NCBI GenBank assembly: GCA_050944055.1 | Contig: JBMNQI010000022.1 | Location: 1 to 31,048, forward strand | Reading direction: 5' to 3' | DNA length: 31,048 nt | Origin: JBMNQI01 sp050944055 | GTDB lineage: Bacteria; Bacillota; Clostridia; Oscillospirales; Oscillospiraceae | Position numbers and translations under genes: made by a program | Shown: piece after piece, positions 14,136-22,701 of the stretch | Layout of the letters: each line of letters begins with the position of its first letter | Position numbering within the stretch: position 1 is the first letter of the stretch | Notes under the pieces: generated by a model | Told to the model about the DNA's origin: nothing | The model's database searches: none | What the model saw: only the letters and a program-made list of their open reading frames with translations

Positions 14136-14984
14136 ATGTACAAAATTTTAGAAAAACGTGTCCTGAACTCCCAGGTCAAGCTCATGGTAATAGACGCCCC
14201 GTTCGTGGCGCGCAAGGCGGAGCCCGGACAGTTCATCATACTCCGCGTTAATGACGAGGGCGAGCGCATACCGCTCACTATTGCCGACTTTGACCGCGAG
14301 AAGGGCACGGTAACCATTATCTTTCAGGAGGTGGGCGCAACCACTCTGGCTCTCGGAGCGCTCAACGAAGGCGACAGCCTCGCGGATTTCGTAGGCCCGC
14401 TCGGAAAGCCGTCCGAAACGGAGGGCATTAAGTCGGCCTGCGTAATAGGCGGCGGGCTGGGTGTCGCGATTGCATGGCCCCAGGCCAAGAAGCTCCATGA
14501 ACTCGGCGCAAGGGTTGACCTTATTGCGGGCTTTCGCACGAAGGACCTTATTATGCTCGAGGATGAGCTCAAAGCCTCCTGCGATAATTTGATAATCTGC
14601 ACGGACGATGGCTCCAACGGCCGCAAGGCCCTCGTCACAGACGAGCTGAAGGCCCTGCTGGAAGCCGGTAACAAATACGACGTGGTCATAGCGATAGGTC
14701 CTCTTGTAATGATGAAATTCGTCGCCGCAGCCTCCAAGCCCTTCGGCGTTAAGACGATAGTCAGCATGAACACGATTATGGTCGACGGCACGGGCATGTG
14801 CGGCTGCTGCCGCCTCACCGTCGGCGGCGAGACCAAATTCGCCTGCGTCGACGGGCCCGATTTTGACGGGCACCTTGTCGATTTTGACGAGGCAATACGC
14901 CGCAGCGGGACTTACAGGGATTTCGAGGCGGCCGCGAAAGAAAAGCACGAATGCAATCTCATGAAGATGAAAGTGGAGGCTTGA
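14136..14984 (+). CDS. nfnA: Electron-bifurcating ferredoxin:NADP oxidoreductase, NfnA subunit
   Basis: A 282-residue ferredoxin-NADP reductase-like protein with an FAD-binding barrel (RIPLTIADFDREKGTV), an NAD(H)-binding half starting at CVIGGGLGVAIAWP, and a C-terminal [2Fe-2S] cysteine cluster (GTGMCGCCRLTVGG, KFACVDGP). NfnA and NfnB form the NADH-dependent reduced ferredoxin:NADP+ oxidoreductase, which couples ferredoxin and NADH oxidation to NADP+ reduction. The same family is also annotated as a dihydroorotate dehydrogenase electron-transfer-like subunit; pairing with the NfnB-type gene decides the call. ATG 14136 is seven bases after GGAGG; ATG 14130 is too close to it. nfnB starts 3 bases after its stop. 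Confidence 0.88.
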   Translation: MYKILEKRVLNSQVKLMVIDAPFVARKAEPGQFIILRVNDEGERIPLTIADFDREKGTVTIIFQEVGATTLALGALNEGDSLADFVGPLGKPSETEGIKSACVIGGGLGVAIAWPQAKKLHELGARVDLIAGFRTKDLIMLEDELKASCDNLIICTDDGSNGRKALVTDELKALLEAGNKYDVVIAIGPLVMMKFVAAASKPFGVKTIVSMNTIMVDGTGMCGCCRLTVGGETKFACVDGPDFDGHLVDFDEAIRRSGTYRDFEAAAKEKHECNLMKMKVEA

Positions 14985-14986
14985 AT

Positions 14987-16384
14987 ATGCCCAATATGTC
15001 ACCTAAGAAAAACCCAATGCCGGAGCAGGACCCTAACGTCCGCAACAAGAATTTTTCTGAGGTCGCAACCGGCTATACAGCAGAAATGGCCATTGACGAG
15101 GCAAAGCGCTGCCTGCACTGCAAGAATCGGCCCTGCGTCTCAGGCTGCCCTGTCAATGTCAATATTCCCGAGTTCATCGCAAAAGTGGCCGAGGGCGACT
15201 TTGACGGCGCTTACTCTATAATCACAGCAACCAACTCCCTTCCCGCGGTCTGCGGCCGCGTCTGCCCGCAGGAAAACCAGTGTGAGGGCAAATGCGTCCG
15301 CGGTATAAAAAGCGAGCCTGTCGGCATCGGCCGCCTTGAGCGCTTCGTCGCGGATTACCATATGGCCCACGGCCACAACGAGCATAAAGACTTAAGTTCC
15401 AGGCCCCAGCCCAACGGGCATAAGGTCGCGGTTGTCGGTTCGGGCCCCGCCGGCCTGACCTGCGCGGGAGACCTCGCCCGAAAGGGATATGACGTTACGA
15501 TTTTCGAGGTCCTGCACAAGCCCGGCGGCGTGCTCGTATACGGCATACCCGAGTTTCGTCTGCCGAAGCACATAGTCGCGGCCGAGATTAAAAAGCTTGA
15601 GTATTTTGGCGTCAAGCTTGTGACGGATTTCGTCGTCGGTCGCACCGAGACAATAGACGAGCTGTTCGAGGAGGGCTATGAAGCCGTTTTCGTTGGCTCC
15701 GGAGCAGGCCTGCCTCAGTTTATGCACATCCCCGGCGAGAACCTCATAGGAGTTCAGTCGGCAAATGAGTTCTTAACCCGCATAAATCTGATGAAGGCTT
15801 ATGAGGAATGCTCGGCCACGCCGGTCATTAAGGCCAGGAAGGTCGCCGTCGTCGGCGGCGGCAACGTAGCGATGGACGCGGCGCGCTGCGCACTGCGTCT
15901 CGGGGCCGAGGAGGTTCACATAGTTTACCGCCGCAGCGAGGAGGAGCTACCTGCGAGGCGCGAGGAAGTGCATCACGCCAAGGAAGAGGGCGTCATCTTC
16001 GATTTGCTTACAAACCCGGTCGAAATAACAGGCGACGACAAGGGCCGTGTAAACGGGATAAAGTGCATACGCATGGAACTCGGCGAGCCTGACGAGTCCG
16101 GCCGCCGCCGTCCGGTCGAGATACCCGGCAGCGAATTCCAAATTGAGGTCGACGGCGTAATAATGGCCATCGGCACTTCCCCCAACCCGCTCATTCGTTC
16201 CACCACGCCCGGCCTCGAGGCGAACCGCAGGGGCTGCATCGTGGCCGACGAGACGGGCAAGACGACCAAGGAAGGCGTTTACGCCGGGGGCGACGCGGTA
16301 ACGGGCGCGGCCACCGTCATACTCGCAATGGGCGCCGGCAAAGAGGCAGCCAGGGCGATTGACGAGTATATTTCTAAGAAGTAA
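14987..16384 (+). CDS. nfnB: Electron-bifurcating ferredoxin:NADP oxidoreductase, NfnB subunit
   Basis: A 465-residue glutamate-synthase small-subunit-like flavoprotein. The N-terminal ferredoxin-like region binds two [4Fe-4S] clusters (CLHCKNRPCVSGCP and CGRVCPQENQCEGKC). A first nucleotide fold follows (VAVVGSGPAGLTCAGDLA, FAD), then VAVVGGGNVAMDAARCAL for NADP(H), and near the end VYAGGDAVTGAATVILAMGAG. In the complex NfnB carries the bifurcating FAD and the NADP(H) site. By itself it could be called gltA/gltD-like, but no glutamate synthase large subunit is present and NfnA is adjacent. The ATG at 14987 follows GTGGAGG, which lies inside the end of nfnA. Confidence 0.9.
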   Translation: MPNMSPKKNPMPEQDPNVRNKNFSEVATGYTAEMAIDEAKRCLHCKNRPCVSGCPVNVNIPEFIAKVAEGDFDGAYSIITATNSLPAVCGRVCPQENQCEGKCVRGIKSEPVGIGRLERFVADYHMAHGHNEHKDLSSRPQPNGHKVAVVGSGPAGLTCAGDLARKGYDVTIFEVLHKPGGVLVYGIPEFRLPKHIVAAEIKKLEYFGVKLVTDFVVGRTETIDELFEEGYEAVFVGSGAGLPQFMHIPGENLIGVQSANEFLTRINLMKAYEECSATPVIKARKVAVVGGGNVAMDAARCALRLGAEEVHIVYRRSEEELPARREEVHHAKEEGVIFDLLTNPVEITGDDKGRVNGIKCIRMELGEPDESGRRRPVEIPGSEFQIEVDGVIMAIGTSPNPLIRSTTPGLEANRRGCIVADETGKTTKEGVYAGGDAVTGAATVILAMGAGKEAARAIDEYISKK

Positions 16385-16400
16385 GCTTTCCAATATAGAC

Positions 16401-16449
16401 ACATAGGTTCCATACAAGGCGTCTGCCTTATATGGAACCTATGTTTTTT
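16401..16449 (+). terminator. Terminator after nfnB
   Basis: A 14-bp stem ACATAGGTTCCATA / TATGGAACCTATGT, with an inner AAGGC / GCCTT stem, then TTTTTT at 16444-16449. Confidence 0.92.
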
Positions 16450-16526
16450 GCGTTCGGGGCCGAAGCCGCCGTATGTGCCCAGAGCTTTGGGCGTTTTGCT
16501 TATATCGGCGTCTGCAGCCGTCAGAT

Positions 16527-17591
16527 CTATGCCGGCTCTTCCTCCAGTATCATCATAGTCAGCTCCGCTCCCGGATAGTAGTGTTTAAGTATCTCGTCAA
16601 AAAGCGAGCCGTTTTCGGCCATCGTGTTAGCCCCGTACTGGCTCAGGCCCACGCCGTGCCCGAAGCCGGCGACTGTGAAAACCACCTTTTCAGCGTCGGC
16701 CTTTACGGTGAAACACGCCGAGCGCAGGGAGAAAAGCGTCCTCGCGACCGTACCCTCTATCTCCACTCCGCCGAGGGAAATCAGGCCGACGCGCCCGCTG
16801 CCGGTGAGCGTGAGTATGCGCGCCCAGCTATCCGGATCTCCTGAAAGATCCGCCGCCGGATATTTTTCCATAACAAGTTTCTTAAACTCCTCCGCCGTGA
16901 ACTCGACAGTCGAAAAGTAATCAGGCGCGTCATCATCAGTTTCGGGGGACTCGACGCTCACAAGGTACGGAAGGCTCCCGCCCCAGACCTCTTCGGAAGC
17001 CGCGGTCCTCAGCGCCGAGGAGGAGTGGAACACGGCCAGTATGGGCTCTTCCTCCCAGGTCATGGCTATGCCGTCGGTGCTCTCTAGCGCCGAGTCAATC
17101 TTTGACATCCAGCTGTCAAAATCCTCTCCCCATTTCTCCCGGAGCTCCTCTTCCGAAGCGTACGCGCTGCAGCAGCCGAAATAGTCGCAGACATCGGCGT
17201 CCGGGTGACTGCCGGAAGGCCCCTCCTTTATTTTCCACAGAGTATAGGTCCTGGCCGCCACCGCCTGGGCCTTTATGGCCTCCTGATTAAACGACGCGGG
17301 GATCTCCGCTGCCAGAACTCCCCTGAGGTAGGTCCCGAGATCCATCTCGACTGTCTCGCCTTTAATGCAAGTTCTAAGCTTACAGGCTTCATCGAAACTC
17401 GGGGCTTCGGATGCTTCCGCGCCTGTCGGCTCAGGCAGCGTGCTTTCATGAAAGCGTTCGTCAATTGGTATAAATGTGGGAATAGTTGCGGCCTTTTGAG
17501 CAGAATCCGGTTTTTTCGCGCCTAAGACGAACATAGGCAGGACCAGTATGAGCACGATCATAATTCCCGATACAATAAGTACTTTTTTCAT
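16527..17591 (-). CDS. spoIID: Stage II sporulation protein SpoIID, lytic transglycosylase
   Basis: A 354-residue protein with one N-terminal membrane helix (about 4-24) and an extracytoplasmic SpoIID domain. Signature blocks are LGTYLRGVLAAEIPASFNQE, which holds the catalytic glutamate, then AIKAQAVAARTYTL, and the late GFGHGVGLSQYGA. SpoIID cleaves denuded glycan strands during engulfment and works with SpoIIP, whose gene lies 1.6 kb away on the same strand. ATG 17591 is preferred over in-frame TTG 17603, though the ribosome binding site is weak (GGTG). No convincing sigma-E promoter was found. It diverges from citrate synthase. Confidence 0.93.
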   Translation of the reverse strand: MKKVLIVSGIMIVLILVLPMFVLGAKKPDSAQKAATIPTFIPIDERFHESTLPEPTGAEASEAPSFDEACKLRTCIKGETVEMDLGTYLRGVLAAEIPASFNQEAIKAQAVAARTYTLWKIKEGPSGSHPDADVCDYFGCCSAYASEEELREKWGEDFDSWMSKIDSALESTDGIAMTWEEEPILAVFHSSSALRTAASEEVWGGSLPYLVSVESPETDDDAPDYFSTVEFTAEEFKKLVMEKYPAADLSGDPDSWARILTLTGSGRVGLISLGGVEIEGTVARTLFSLRSACFTVKADAEKVVFTVAGFGHGVGLSQYGANTMAENGSLFDEILKHYYPGAELTMMILEEEPA

Positions 17592-17644
17592 ATAATTCAC
17601 CAATTATGCAAGACAACTTGCAGCTTTCCTGTAATTTTCTTTAA

Positions 17645-17673
17645 TTGACATAAGTCTTTAAATGAGGTAGAAT
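17645..17673 (+). promoter_or_regulatory. Citrate synthase promoter
   Basis: TTGACA (17645-17650) and TAGAAT (17668-17673), spacer 17, with GGAGAGGAGG before the ATG at 17709. Confidence 0.8.
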
Positions 17674-17708
17674 CTAAAAATATTAATCAAGCGGAGAGGA
17701 GGTTATTA

Positions 17709-19073
17709 ATGAAAGACAAAGGGGACGCCATAGACGTCAATGCTTTTGTGGAAAGCCTGGTTGCCGACTATACCATAGCAAATTATATTAAACCCGAGTA
17801 TTTCGAGCGCTATGAGGTCAAAAGAGGCCTGCGCAATGCAGACGGTACTGGCGTTATGGCCGGCGTTACGCTCATCGGCAACGTATACGGCTATACTATC
17901 CAGGACGCCGAAAAAATACCGCAGGAGGGGCGCCTCATATATCGCGGCATAAACATCGAGCAGCTGATAAGCGGCTTTGTCTCGGAGGACCGCTTCGGTT
18001 TTGAAGAGGTCGCCTATCTGCTGATCTTCGGCTCTCTCCCCACGCGCGCGCAGCTGGATAAATTCGATTCGATTATTAAACACCTCCGCTATCTGCCCGA
18101 CGGGTTTACAGAGGATATGATAATCAAGGCCCCCTCTCCCAATATCATGAACAAGCTGGCGCGTTCCGTCCTGGCCCTGTATTCATACGACCCGAACCCC
18201 GACGACACCTCGGTATCCAACCTGCTGCGCCAGTCCCTGGAGCTTATATCGCGCCTTCCGACCATCGCGGCCCACGCCTACGCGGTAAAGCGCCATTACT
18301 ATGACAACCAGAGCCTTGTCCTTCACCGCCCGAACGACAACATGTCCATCGCCGAGAACTTCCTCCACGCCATTCGAATGGATTCCAAATTCACCAAGGA
18401 GGAAGCGCGGCTTCTAGACCTGTGCCTCATCCTGCACGCCGAGCACGGAGGCGGCAACAACTCGGCGTTTGCCTGCCGCGTTCTGTCCTCAACCGGGACC
18501 GATACCTATTCGGCCATCGCCGCCGCCATAGGCTCTTTAAAGGGGCCGCGCCACGGCGGGGCCAATCAAAAGGTCATGGAGATGTTTTCCTGCATTGAGC
18601 GCGATGTAAAAGACTGGACAGACGACGACGAGGTCGCCTCCTATCTGAGGAAAATAATAAACAAGGAAGCAGGCGACGGCAGCGGCCTTATCTATGGAAT
18701 GGGCCACGCTATCTACACTCTTTCCGACCCGCGCGCAAAGCTCCTGAAGAGGTTCGCGCGGAGCATAGCCGAGAAAAAGGGTATGACCGAAGAGCTTGAC
18801 CTGTTTGAGACTGTCGAGCGCCTGACGCCTGAAATTTTTAAGAGCGAACGCGGGGACGACAAACCCATTTGCGCGAACGTGGATATGTATTCCGGCCTTG
18901 TATATAAGATGCTCGGCATACCGGAGGACCTCTTCACGCCGCTTTTCGCGGTCGCCCGCATAGTCGGCTGGTGCGCTCACAGGATGGAAGAGGTAGCCGC
19001 CGCCCGTATCATTCGCCCGGCCTATAAGGCTGTGGACAAAAACACGGTATATATACCGATTGACAAGAGATAA
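17709..19073 (+). CDS. gltA: Citrate synthase
   Basis: A 454-residue citrate/2-methylcitrate synthase family protein that condenses acetyl-CoA and oxaloacetate. Marks are the N-terminal GRLIYRGINIEQLI, HAEHGGGNNSAFACRV, GSLKGPRHGGANQKVMEM (first catalytic histidine, around residue 280) and GLIYGMGHAIYTLSDPRA (second, around 332). The C-terminal RIVGWCAHRMEE carries the substrate arginine region. It has its own promoter and terminator. In a strict anaerobe it would feed 2-oxoglutarate and glutamate synthesis. Sporulation genes lie on both sides in the opposite orientation. Confidence 0.95.
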   Translation: MKDKGDAIDVNAFVESLVADYTIANYIKPEYFERYEVKRGLRNADGTGVMAGVTLIGNVYGYTIQDAEKIPQEGRLIYRGINIEQLISGFVSEDRFGFEEVAYLLIFGSLPTRAQLDKFDSIIKHLRYLPDGFTEDMIIKAPSPNIMNKLARSVLALYSYDPNPDDTSVSNLLRQSLELISRLPTIAAHAYAVKRHYYDNQSLVLHRPNDNMSIAENFLHAIRMDSKFTKEEARLLDLCLILHAEHGGGNNSAFACRVLSSTGTDTYSAIAAAIGSLKGPRHGGANQKVMEMFSCIERDVKDWTDDDEVASYLRKIINKEAGDGSGLIYGMGHAIYTLSDPRAKLLKRFARSIAEKKGMTEELDLFETVERLTPEIFKSERGDDKPICANVDMYSGLVYKMLGIPEDLFTPLFAVARIVGWCAHRMEEVAAARIIRPAYKAVDKNTVYIPIDKR

Positions 19074-19080
19074 GCTCTTA

Positions 19081-19123
19081 CCTCCCCCGGAGCGTTAAGC
19101 TTTTGACGTATGGGGGAGTTTTT
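19081..19123 (+). terminator. Terminator after citrate synthase
   Basis: CTCCCCC (19082-19088) pairs with GGGGGAG (19112-19118), followed by TTTTT. Confidence 0.8.
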
Positions 19124-19149
19124 ATATAAATCTCCCGGAAGTCAAATAT

Positions 19150-20289
19150 TTATATCAGTTCGGCCAGGACAAGCGCGAACCGCCGCGCGCACTCGAGAGC
19201 CTCCTGCAGCGTATTGCCCGCTGAGCCTATCTCAATCAGCAGGCTGCCGCCGGAAATATGCTGGTTAAATCGCGAAGGGCGCAGGCTGAGCGGGCGGGCA
19301 AGCGTCGGGTAAGCCTTGTCCAGCGCCTCCTGCAGGCGAATCCCGAAGGCGAGGTTCTGCTCCCAGTACGGGTGCCAAAGCCCGCTGTCGTCCGTGCCGG
19401 CAATTATGAGGACCTGCGCGCAGCCTGTCCCGTCCTGGGTCCTGGCCGCAGTTTTTATCGTCTCGCCTTCCTCGTTTTCAATCGCGTCTCTGTGTATATC
19501 CAGCACGACTTTTATGCTGGGATGCTCGGTCAGATAAGCCTTCGCTGTTTCCAGTGAACGCTCAAAAGAGCCTGTGTAGCTGGGATAATCATGCAGCTCG
19601 GTGGCATGCACGCATTTTATTCCGTTTTCCTCAAGCACCGCCGCGACTTCCCTGCCGATGCGCAGGACGTTGTAGTTTTCATCGTCAGTCCTGTATGTGT
19701 CAGTCGGTACATAAATATCTCCGTCGGCGGGGCTGTATGCTTCGCTGCCGTGTGTGTGGTATATGAGCACCTGCGCTCCGTCGCTGTCAGCTTCTATTTC
19801 CGGAACCTCCATTATTTCGTGGAAATCCGGCTTTTTTGAGGTCTGATTGTTCAAGTATATGTCTCCGAACGCCATTCCCGAACCGGAAGCACCAAGCGTC
19901 AGCGCCTTAACTGTATCAGGCTGTTCGTCACCTCCCTGCCCACCAGCTGGCGCCGGCGTCGGCAGGGTTTGCGGCCCCGCCTCGCCAGATAGATTATTAT
20001 CGCTCTTATCAGGATTAAAATAAGCAAAAGAATATACTGCGGCAGCCGGAGGATCAGAAGGGGCAGGCTCAGGTCCCGCATTCCATTTCGAAGCATCCAG
20101 TTCATAGGACAGCACCTCCCTGATGAAGCCCTCGTCTTCGCCCAGTCTTTTAAGTAATTTTTCCAGCTCCGCAGGAACGCCTAGGTTGATGCATCCGCGC
20201 AGTATGAAAACACATGCTGTAATAAAAGCCGCCGGCCTAATAAGCGCCGCAGTTCTTATTCGCCGCTTCCCGGCCGCCGCGTTTTTCAT
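19150..20289 (-). CDS. spoIIP: Stage II sporulation protein SpoIIP
   Basis: A 379-residue membrane-anchored cell-wall amidase/endopeptidase of engulfment. It has an N-terminal hydrophobic segment (about 17-35), a low-complexity Pro/Ala/Gly linker, and then the SpoIIP catalytic domain. Likely zinc-binding motifs are VLIYHTHGSEAY and VVLDIHRDAI, and the C-terminal block is LLIEIGSAGNTLQEAL. SpoIIP removes stem peptides to give the denuded glycans cut by SpoIID. ATG 20289 is 8 bases after a GGGTGG-type site; the in-frame GTG 20298 would overlap that site. It is divergent from rex. Confidence 0.94.
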   Translation of the reverse strand: MKNAAAGKRRIRTAALIRPAAFITACVFILRGCINLGVPAELEKLLKRLGEDEGFIREVLSYELDASKWNAGPEPAPSDPPAAAVYSFAYFNPDKSDNNLSGEAGPQTLPTPAPAGGQGGDEQPDTVKALTLGASGSGMAFGDIYLNNQTSKKPDFHEIMEVPEIEADSDGAQVLIYHTHGSEAYSPADGDIYVPTDTYRTDDENYNVLRIGREVAAVLEENGIKCVHATELHDYPSYTGSFERSLETAKAYLTEHPSIKVVLDIHRDAIENEEGETIKTAARTQDGTGCAQVLIIAGTDDSGLWHPYWEQNLAFGIRLQEALDKAYPTLARPLSLRPSRFNQHISGGSLLIEIGSAGNTLQEALECARRFALVLAELI

Positions 20290-20310
20290 ATGTACCACCC
20301 GCCTTTGTAA

Positions 20311-20339
20311 ATAATATGAAGAAATAAAACGCTATATGA
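20311..20339 (-). promoter_or_regulatory. Sigma-E-like promoter of spoIIP
   Basis: On the minus strand TCATATA (20339-20333) and CATATTAT (20318-20311) with a 14-base spacer. This is close to the mother-cell sigma-E pattern (KMATATT, N14-15, CATACAMT). The placement relative to the spoIIP start is right. Confidence 0.5.
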
Positions 20340-20341
20340 GT

Positions 20342-20371
20342 TTGACATAACAATATAAACTGATATATAAT
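20342..20371 (+). promoter_or_regulatory. rex promoter
   Basis: Perfect TTGACA (20342-20347) and perfect TATAAT (20366-20371) with an 18-base spacer. It would give a ~30-base leader before AAGGAG and the rex ATG. Confidence 0.8.
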
Positions 20372-20406
20372 CAATTAACTTATTCAATACCAAGGAGAAA
20401 GGATCC

Positions 20407-21045
20407 ATGAAAAAGGCAAGTATTTCTAATGCCGTGATTCGTCGCATGCCGCGTTACTACCGTCATGTCAATGAACTTATCGAGAGCGGGGCGGACAGGA
20501 TTTCATCCAGTTCTCTCTCAAAGCGCCTTGGCCTGACAGCGTCGCAGATACGGCAGGACTTCTCCTGTTTTGGGGAATTCGGCCAGCAGGGCTACGGCTA
20601 TAACCTGGAGACGCTGCGATCCGAAATTTCCGCGATTCTGGGCGCCAATCTGAGCCACACCGCGATTCTCATCGGCGTCGGCAACCTTGGCCGCGCGCTG
20701 CTTCAGAACTTCAACTTCACAGGCTGCGGCTTTAAGGTGCTGGCCGCTTTCGATATACAACCTACATTAATAGGTACGGAAATAAACGGCATACCAATTC
20801 TGTCCGGCCATACGGTAAATGATTTTATGCGGGAAAACCGTCCCGATATCGCTATACTCACCGTGCAAAAGGAAGCGGCGCCGTCTATAGCCAGACGCCT
20901 TGTTGACGACGGGATAAAAGGGATATGGAATTTCACTAATGTCGACCTCCATATCGAGGATTCTGATACAAAGGTTGAGAACGTCCACTTTGCAGACAGC
21001 CTTCTTACTCTGTCCTACTATATTTCACAAAATGACAGGGAGTAG
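20407..21045 (+). CDS. rex: Redox-sensing transcriptional repressor Rex
   Basis: A 212-residue NADH/NAD+ sensor. The N-terminal winged helix (about 1-80) has the conserved VIRRMPRYYRHV, LGLTASQIRQDFSCFGEFG and QGYGYN. A Rossmann domain follows with GVGNLGRAL (90-98). Rex represses fermentation and redox genes when NAD+ is high and leaves DNA when NADH rises. Plausible targets within this window would be nfnAB or citrate synthase, but I found no clear Rex box upstream of either. The next gene starts 6 bases after its stop. Confidence 0.96.
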   Translation: MKKASISNAVIRRMPRYYRHVNELIESGADRISSSSLSKRLGLTASQIRQDFSCFGEFGQQGYGYNLETLRSEISAILGANLSHTAILIGVGNLGRALLQNFNFTGCGFKVLAAFDIQPTLIGTEINGIPILSGHTVNDFMRENRPDIAILTVQKEAAPSIARRLVDDGIKGIWNFTNVDLHIEDSDTKVENVHFADSLLTLSYYISQNDRE

Positions 21046-21051
21046 ACGGTC

Positions 21052-22161
21052 ATGAAAAAACGTGCAGTTGCCGCGGCGCTGGCTTTGGTGATTACAGGCG
21101 GCCTGTTTGGCGTTTTTGCCGCCACAAACGCCGGCTCCGGTGACGACCCGCTGATTTCACTCAGCTATCTTTCCGGCACCCTCTCTCCCGGCTTGCTGTC
21201 GCAGGCCGAAGCTAAAATCAACTCCGGCCTGCAGTCTGTATTCGATTCGGCAGTATCTGACCTGCCTGCGCAGGACGGCTTTGACGGATATAGCTTCGCC
21301 CCTAAATACATACAAGCGCGCATGAAAAACGGCGACATAGTTTACGGGAAGCTGGGCACAAGCCTGGTAGTGCTGTCCGGTTCGGTTACCGTGTCTTTTG
21401 CCTCCGGCGCCGTCATAGATATAACAAGCGGGGCCGAAATTCCTTCCGGCTCGGAGCTTGCGCCCTTCCGCCGTTATCTCGTCGCCGAGAATACCTCCGC
21501 CTCTTTCTCAGTCGCCGGAGACACGGCGGTTTTGCAATATGAAGGCCCGTACTACACAAACCTCAGCTCATCCGTCGATTATAACTCGATGGCCGAAGCT
21601 CTGGCCGCCATGGGGCTCTTCCGGGGCGACGGGACGGGGTTCGGAAGCGGCTTCGCGCTTGAGCGCGGGGCGAACAGGATTGAAGGCCTGATTATGTTTA
21701 TTCGTATGCTCGGCGAGGAGTCGAAGGCGCTGTCCTTCACAGGGTCCCACCCCTTCACCGACGTTCCCAAATGGGCTTCGCCCTATGTCGCCTACGCGTA
21801 TGAAAAAGGCTACACAAAGGGAGTCGGCGCAACAGTTTTCGGCACGACCGACGCTCTCTCCTCCCAGCATTACCTTACTTTCATTATGCGCGCGCTATGC
21901 TACGAAGAGGGCACGGATTTTACTTGGGAGACGGCTGTTGACTCCGCGCTCAGACACGGAATCATAACCGCGGGCGAATATAATATGGCGCGCTCCGGCG
22001 TTTTCCCGCGCTCGCGCGTCGTGTATTTTTCATATTACGCCCTCTCAGAGACAATCTGCGGAACCGGCAAGACCATACTCGGGCGCCTCTATGATAACGG
22101 CGTCACGGACCGCGCCACGGCAGAGGCCGCCATGTCGAGGGTTAAAAGCCCAAGGCTTTAA
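21052..22161 (+). CDS. Secreted S-layer-homology (SLH) domain protein
   Basis: A 369-residue protein with a signal peptide (MKKR, then a hydrophobic core to about residue 26). An extracellular region of unknown function spans about 30-175. Two SLH-like repeats follow: NRIEGLIMFIRMLGEE with HPFTDVPKWASPYVAYAYEKGYTKG, then SSQHYLTFIMRALCYEEG. SLH repeats normally bind pyruvylated secondary cell-wall polymers. The second motif lacks the usual TR pair, so binding may be weak or use another ligand. It follows rex by 6 bases and is likely co-transcribed; the reason for that pairing is not clear. ATG 21052 has GGGAG upstream. Confidence 0.75.
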   Translation: MKKRAVAAALALVITGGLFGVFAATNAGSGDDPLISLSYLSGTLSPGLLSQAEAKINSGLQSVFDSAVSDLPAQDGFDGYSFAPKYIQARMKNGDIVYGKLGTSLVVLSGSVTVSFASGAVIDITSGAEIPSGSELAPFRRYLVAENTSASFSVAGDTAVLQYEGPYYTNLSSSVDYNSMAEALAAMGLFRGDGTGFGSGFALERGANRIEGLIMFIRMLGEESKALSFTGSHPFTDVPKWASPYVAYAYEKGYTKGVGATVFGTTDALSSQHYLTFIMRALCYEEGTDFTWETAVDSALRHGIITAGEYNMARSGVFPRSRVVYFSYYALSETICGTGKTILGRLYDNGVTDRATAEAAMSRVKSPRL

Positions 22162-22255
22162 GCAGGAGAAATACCCGAGCGCTTTTGGGAGATTCACCAA
22201 AAATTAACCCCATGTATAAAATATACTGATTTCAATCTTCAGGAGGTATCAGTAT

Positions 22256-22354
22256 ATGTTCGGAAACTTTGGCGACAACAACTGCCTGTTTTTAATTCTC
22301 TTGATCATAATCATTGCCTGCTGCTGCAACGGTTTCGATCGCAAATCCTGCTAG
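22256..22354 (+). CDS. Cys-rich hydrophobic miniprotein, copy 1
   Basis: A 32-residue frame eight bases after a perfect AGGAGGT. It reads MFGNFGDNNC, then LFLILLIIII, ACCCNGF and a short basic end DRKSC. The pattern is a polar start, an isoleucine/leucine core and then a cysteine triplet. The next small gene has the same pattern. Small proteins like this are widespread in Clostridia and get automatic labels such as 'high-cysteine' protein; function is unknown. Association with spores or the membrane is only a guess. Confidence 0.7.
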   Translation: MFGNFGDNNCLFLILLIIIIACCCNGFDRKSC

Positions 22355-22474
22355 CACAGCGTAACGGTTTCATTGCATCCTAAACTACTCAAGGCTATAC
22401 TCACAAAAAAGCCCCCTCTGAATAATATGTATTGAGGTCGACCGATCTCATACATTTTCAGGAGGTACGCGTAT

Positions 22475-22582
22475 ATGTTTGGTAACTGGGGCGGTAATAA
22501 CGGCTGCTTATGCATCATTCTCTTGATCATCATCCTCTGCTGCTGCTGCGGCAACGGTTTCGGTGACAGCAATCGCTGCTAA
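22475..22582 (+). CDS. Cys-rich hydrophobic miniprotein, copy 2
   Basis: A 35-residue paralogue of the preceding miniprotein, again right after TTTTCAGGAGGTA and ending the leader in GTATATG. It reads MFGNWGGNNGC, LCIILLIIIL, CCCCGNGFG and DSNRC. Shared positions include MFGN, NNxC, the ILLIII core and CCC-NGF-D. The same ribosome-binding context and the 120-base spacing point to a tandem duplication. Confidence 0.7.
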   Translation: MFGNWGGNNGCLCIILLIIILCCCCGNGFGDSNRC

Positions 22583-22602
22583 CAGCAATCACGAATGCAA
22601 AT

Positions 22603-22664
22603 GAAATCGCCGCGCAACAGCGCGGCGATTTCAAGTTGCCGGCAAGTATTTCAGTCTTTGCCGG
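22603..22664. terminator. Two hairpins between the miniproteins and the phosphoglucomutase gene
   Basis: First a perfect 13-bp stem GAAATCGCCGCGC / GCGCGGCGATTTC around AACA (22603-22632). Then a stem TTGCCGGCAA / TTGCCGGCAA around 22635-22664, followed on the plus strand by TTATTTTAT. The second can terminate plus-strand transcripts and may also serve the minus-strand gene ending at 22702. Confidence 0.6.
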
Positions 22665-22701
22665 CAATTATTTTATACCTTTTTCACGCAGACAAATGAG
22701 T

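Noticed and set aside
14148..15002. 284-codon minus-strand frame opposite nfnA
   Set aside because: It mirrors nfnA in a codon-biased region. The plus-strand protein has all family motifs.
22449..22456. CATACATT as a sigma-E -10 for the second miniprotein
   Set aside because: It lies only a few bases before the ribosome binding site, leaving no room for a transcript start, and no -35 is at the right distance.
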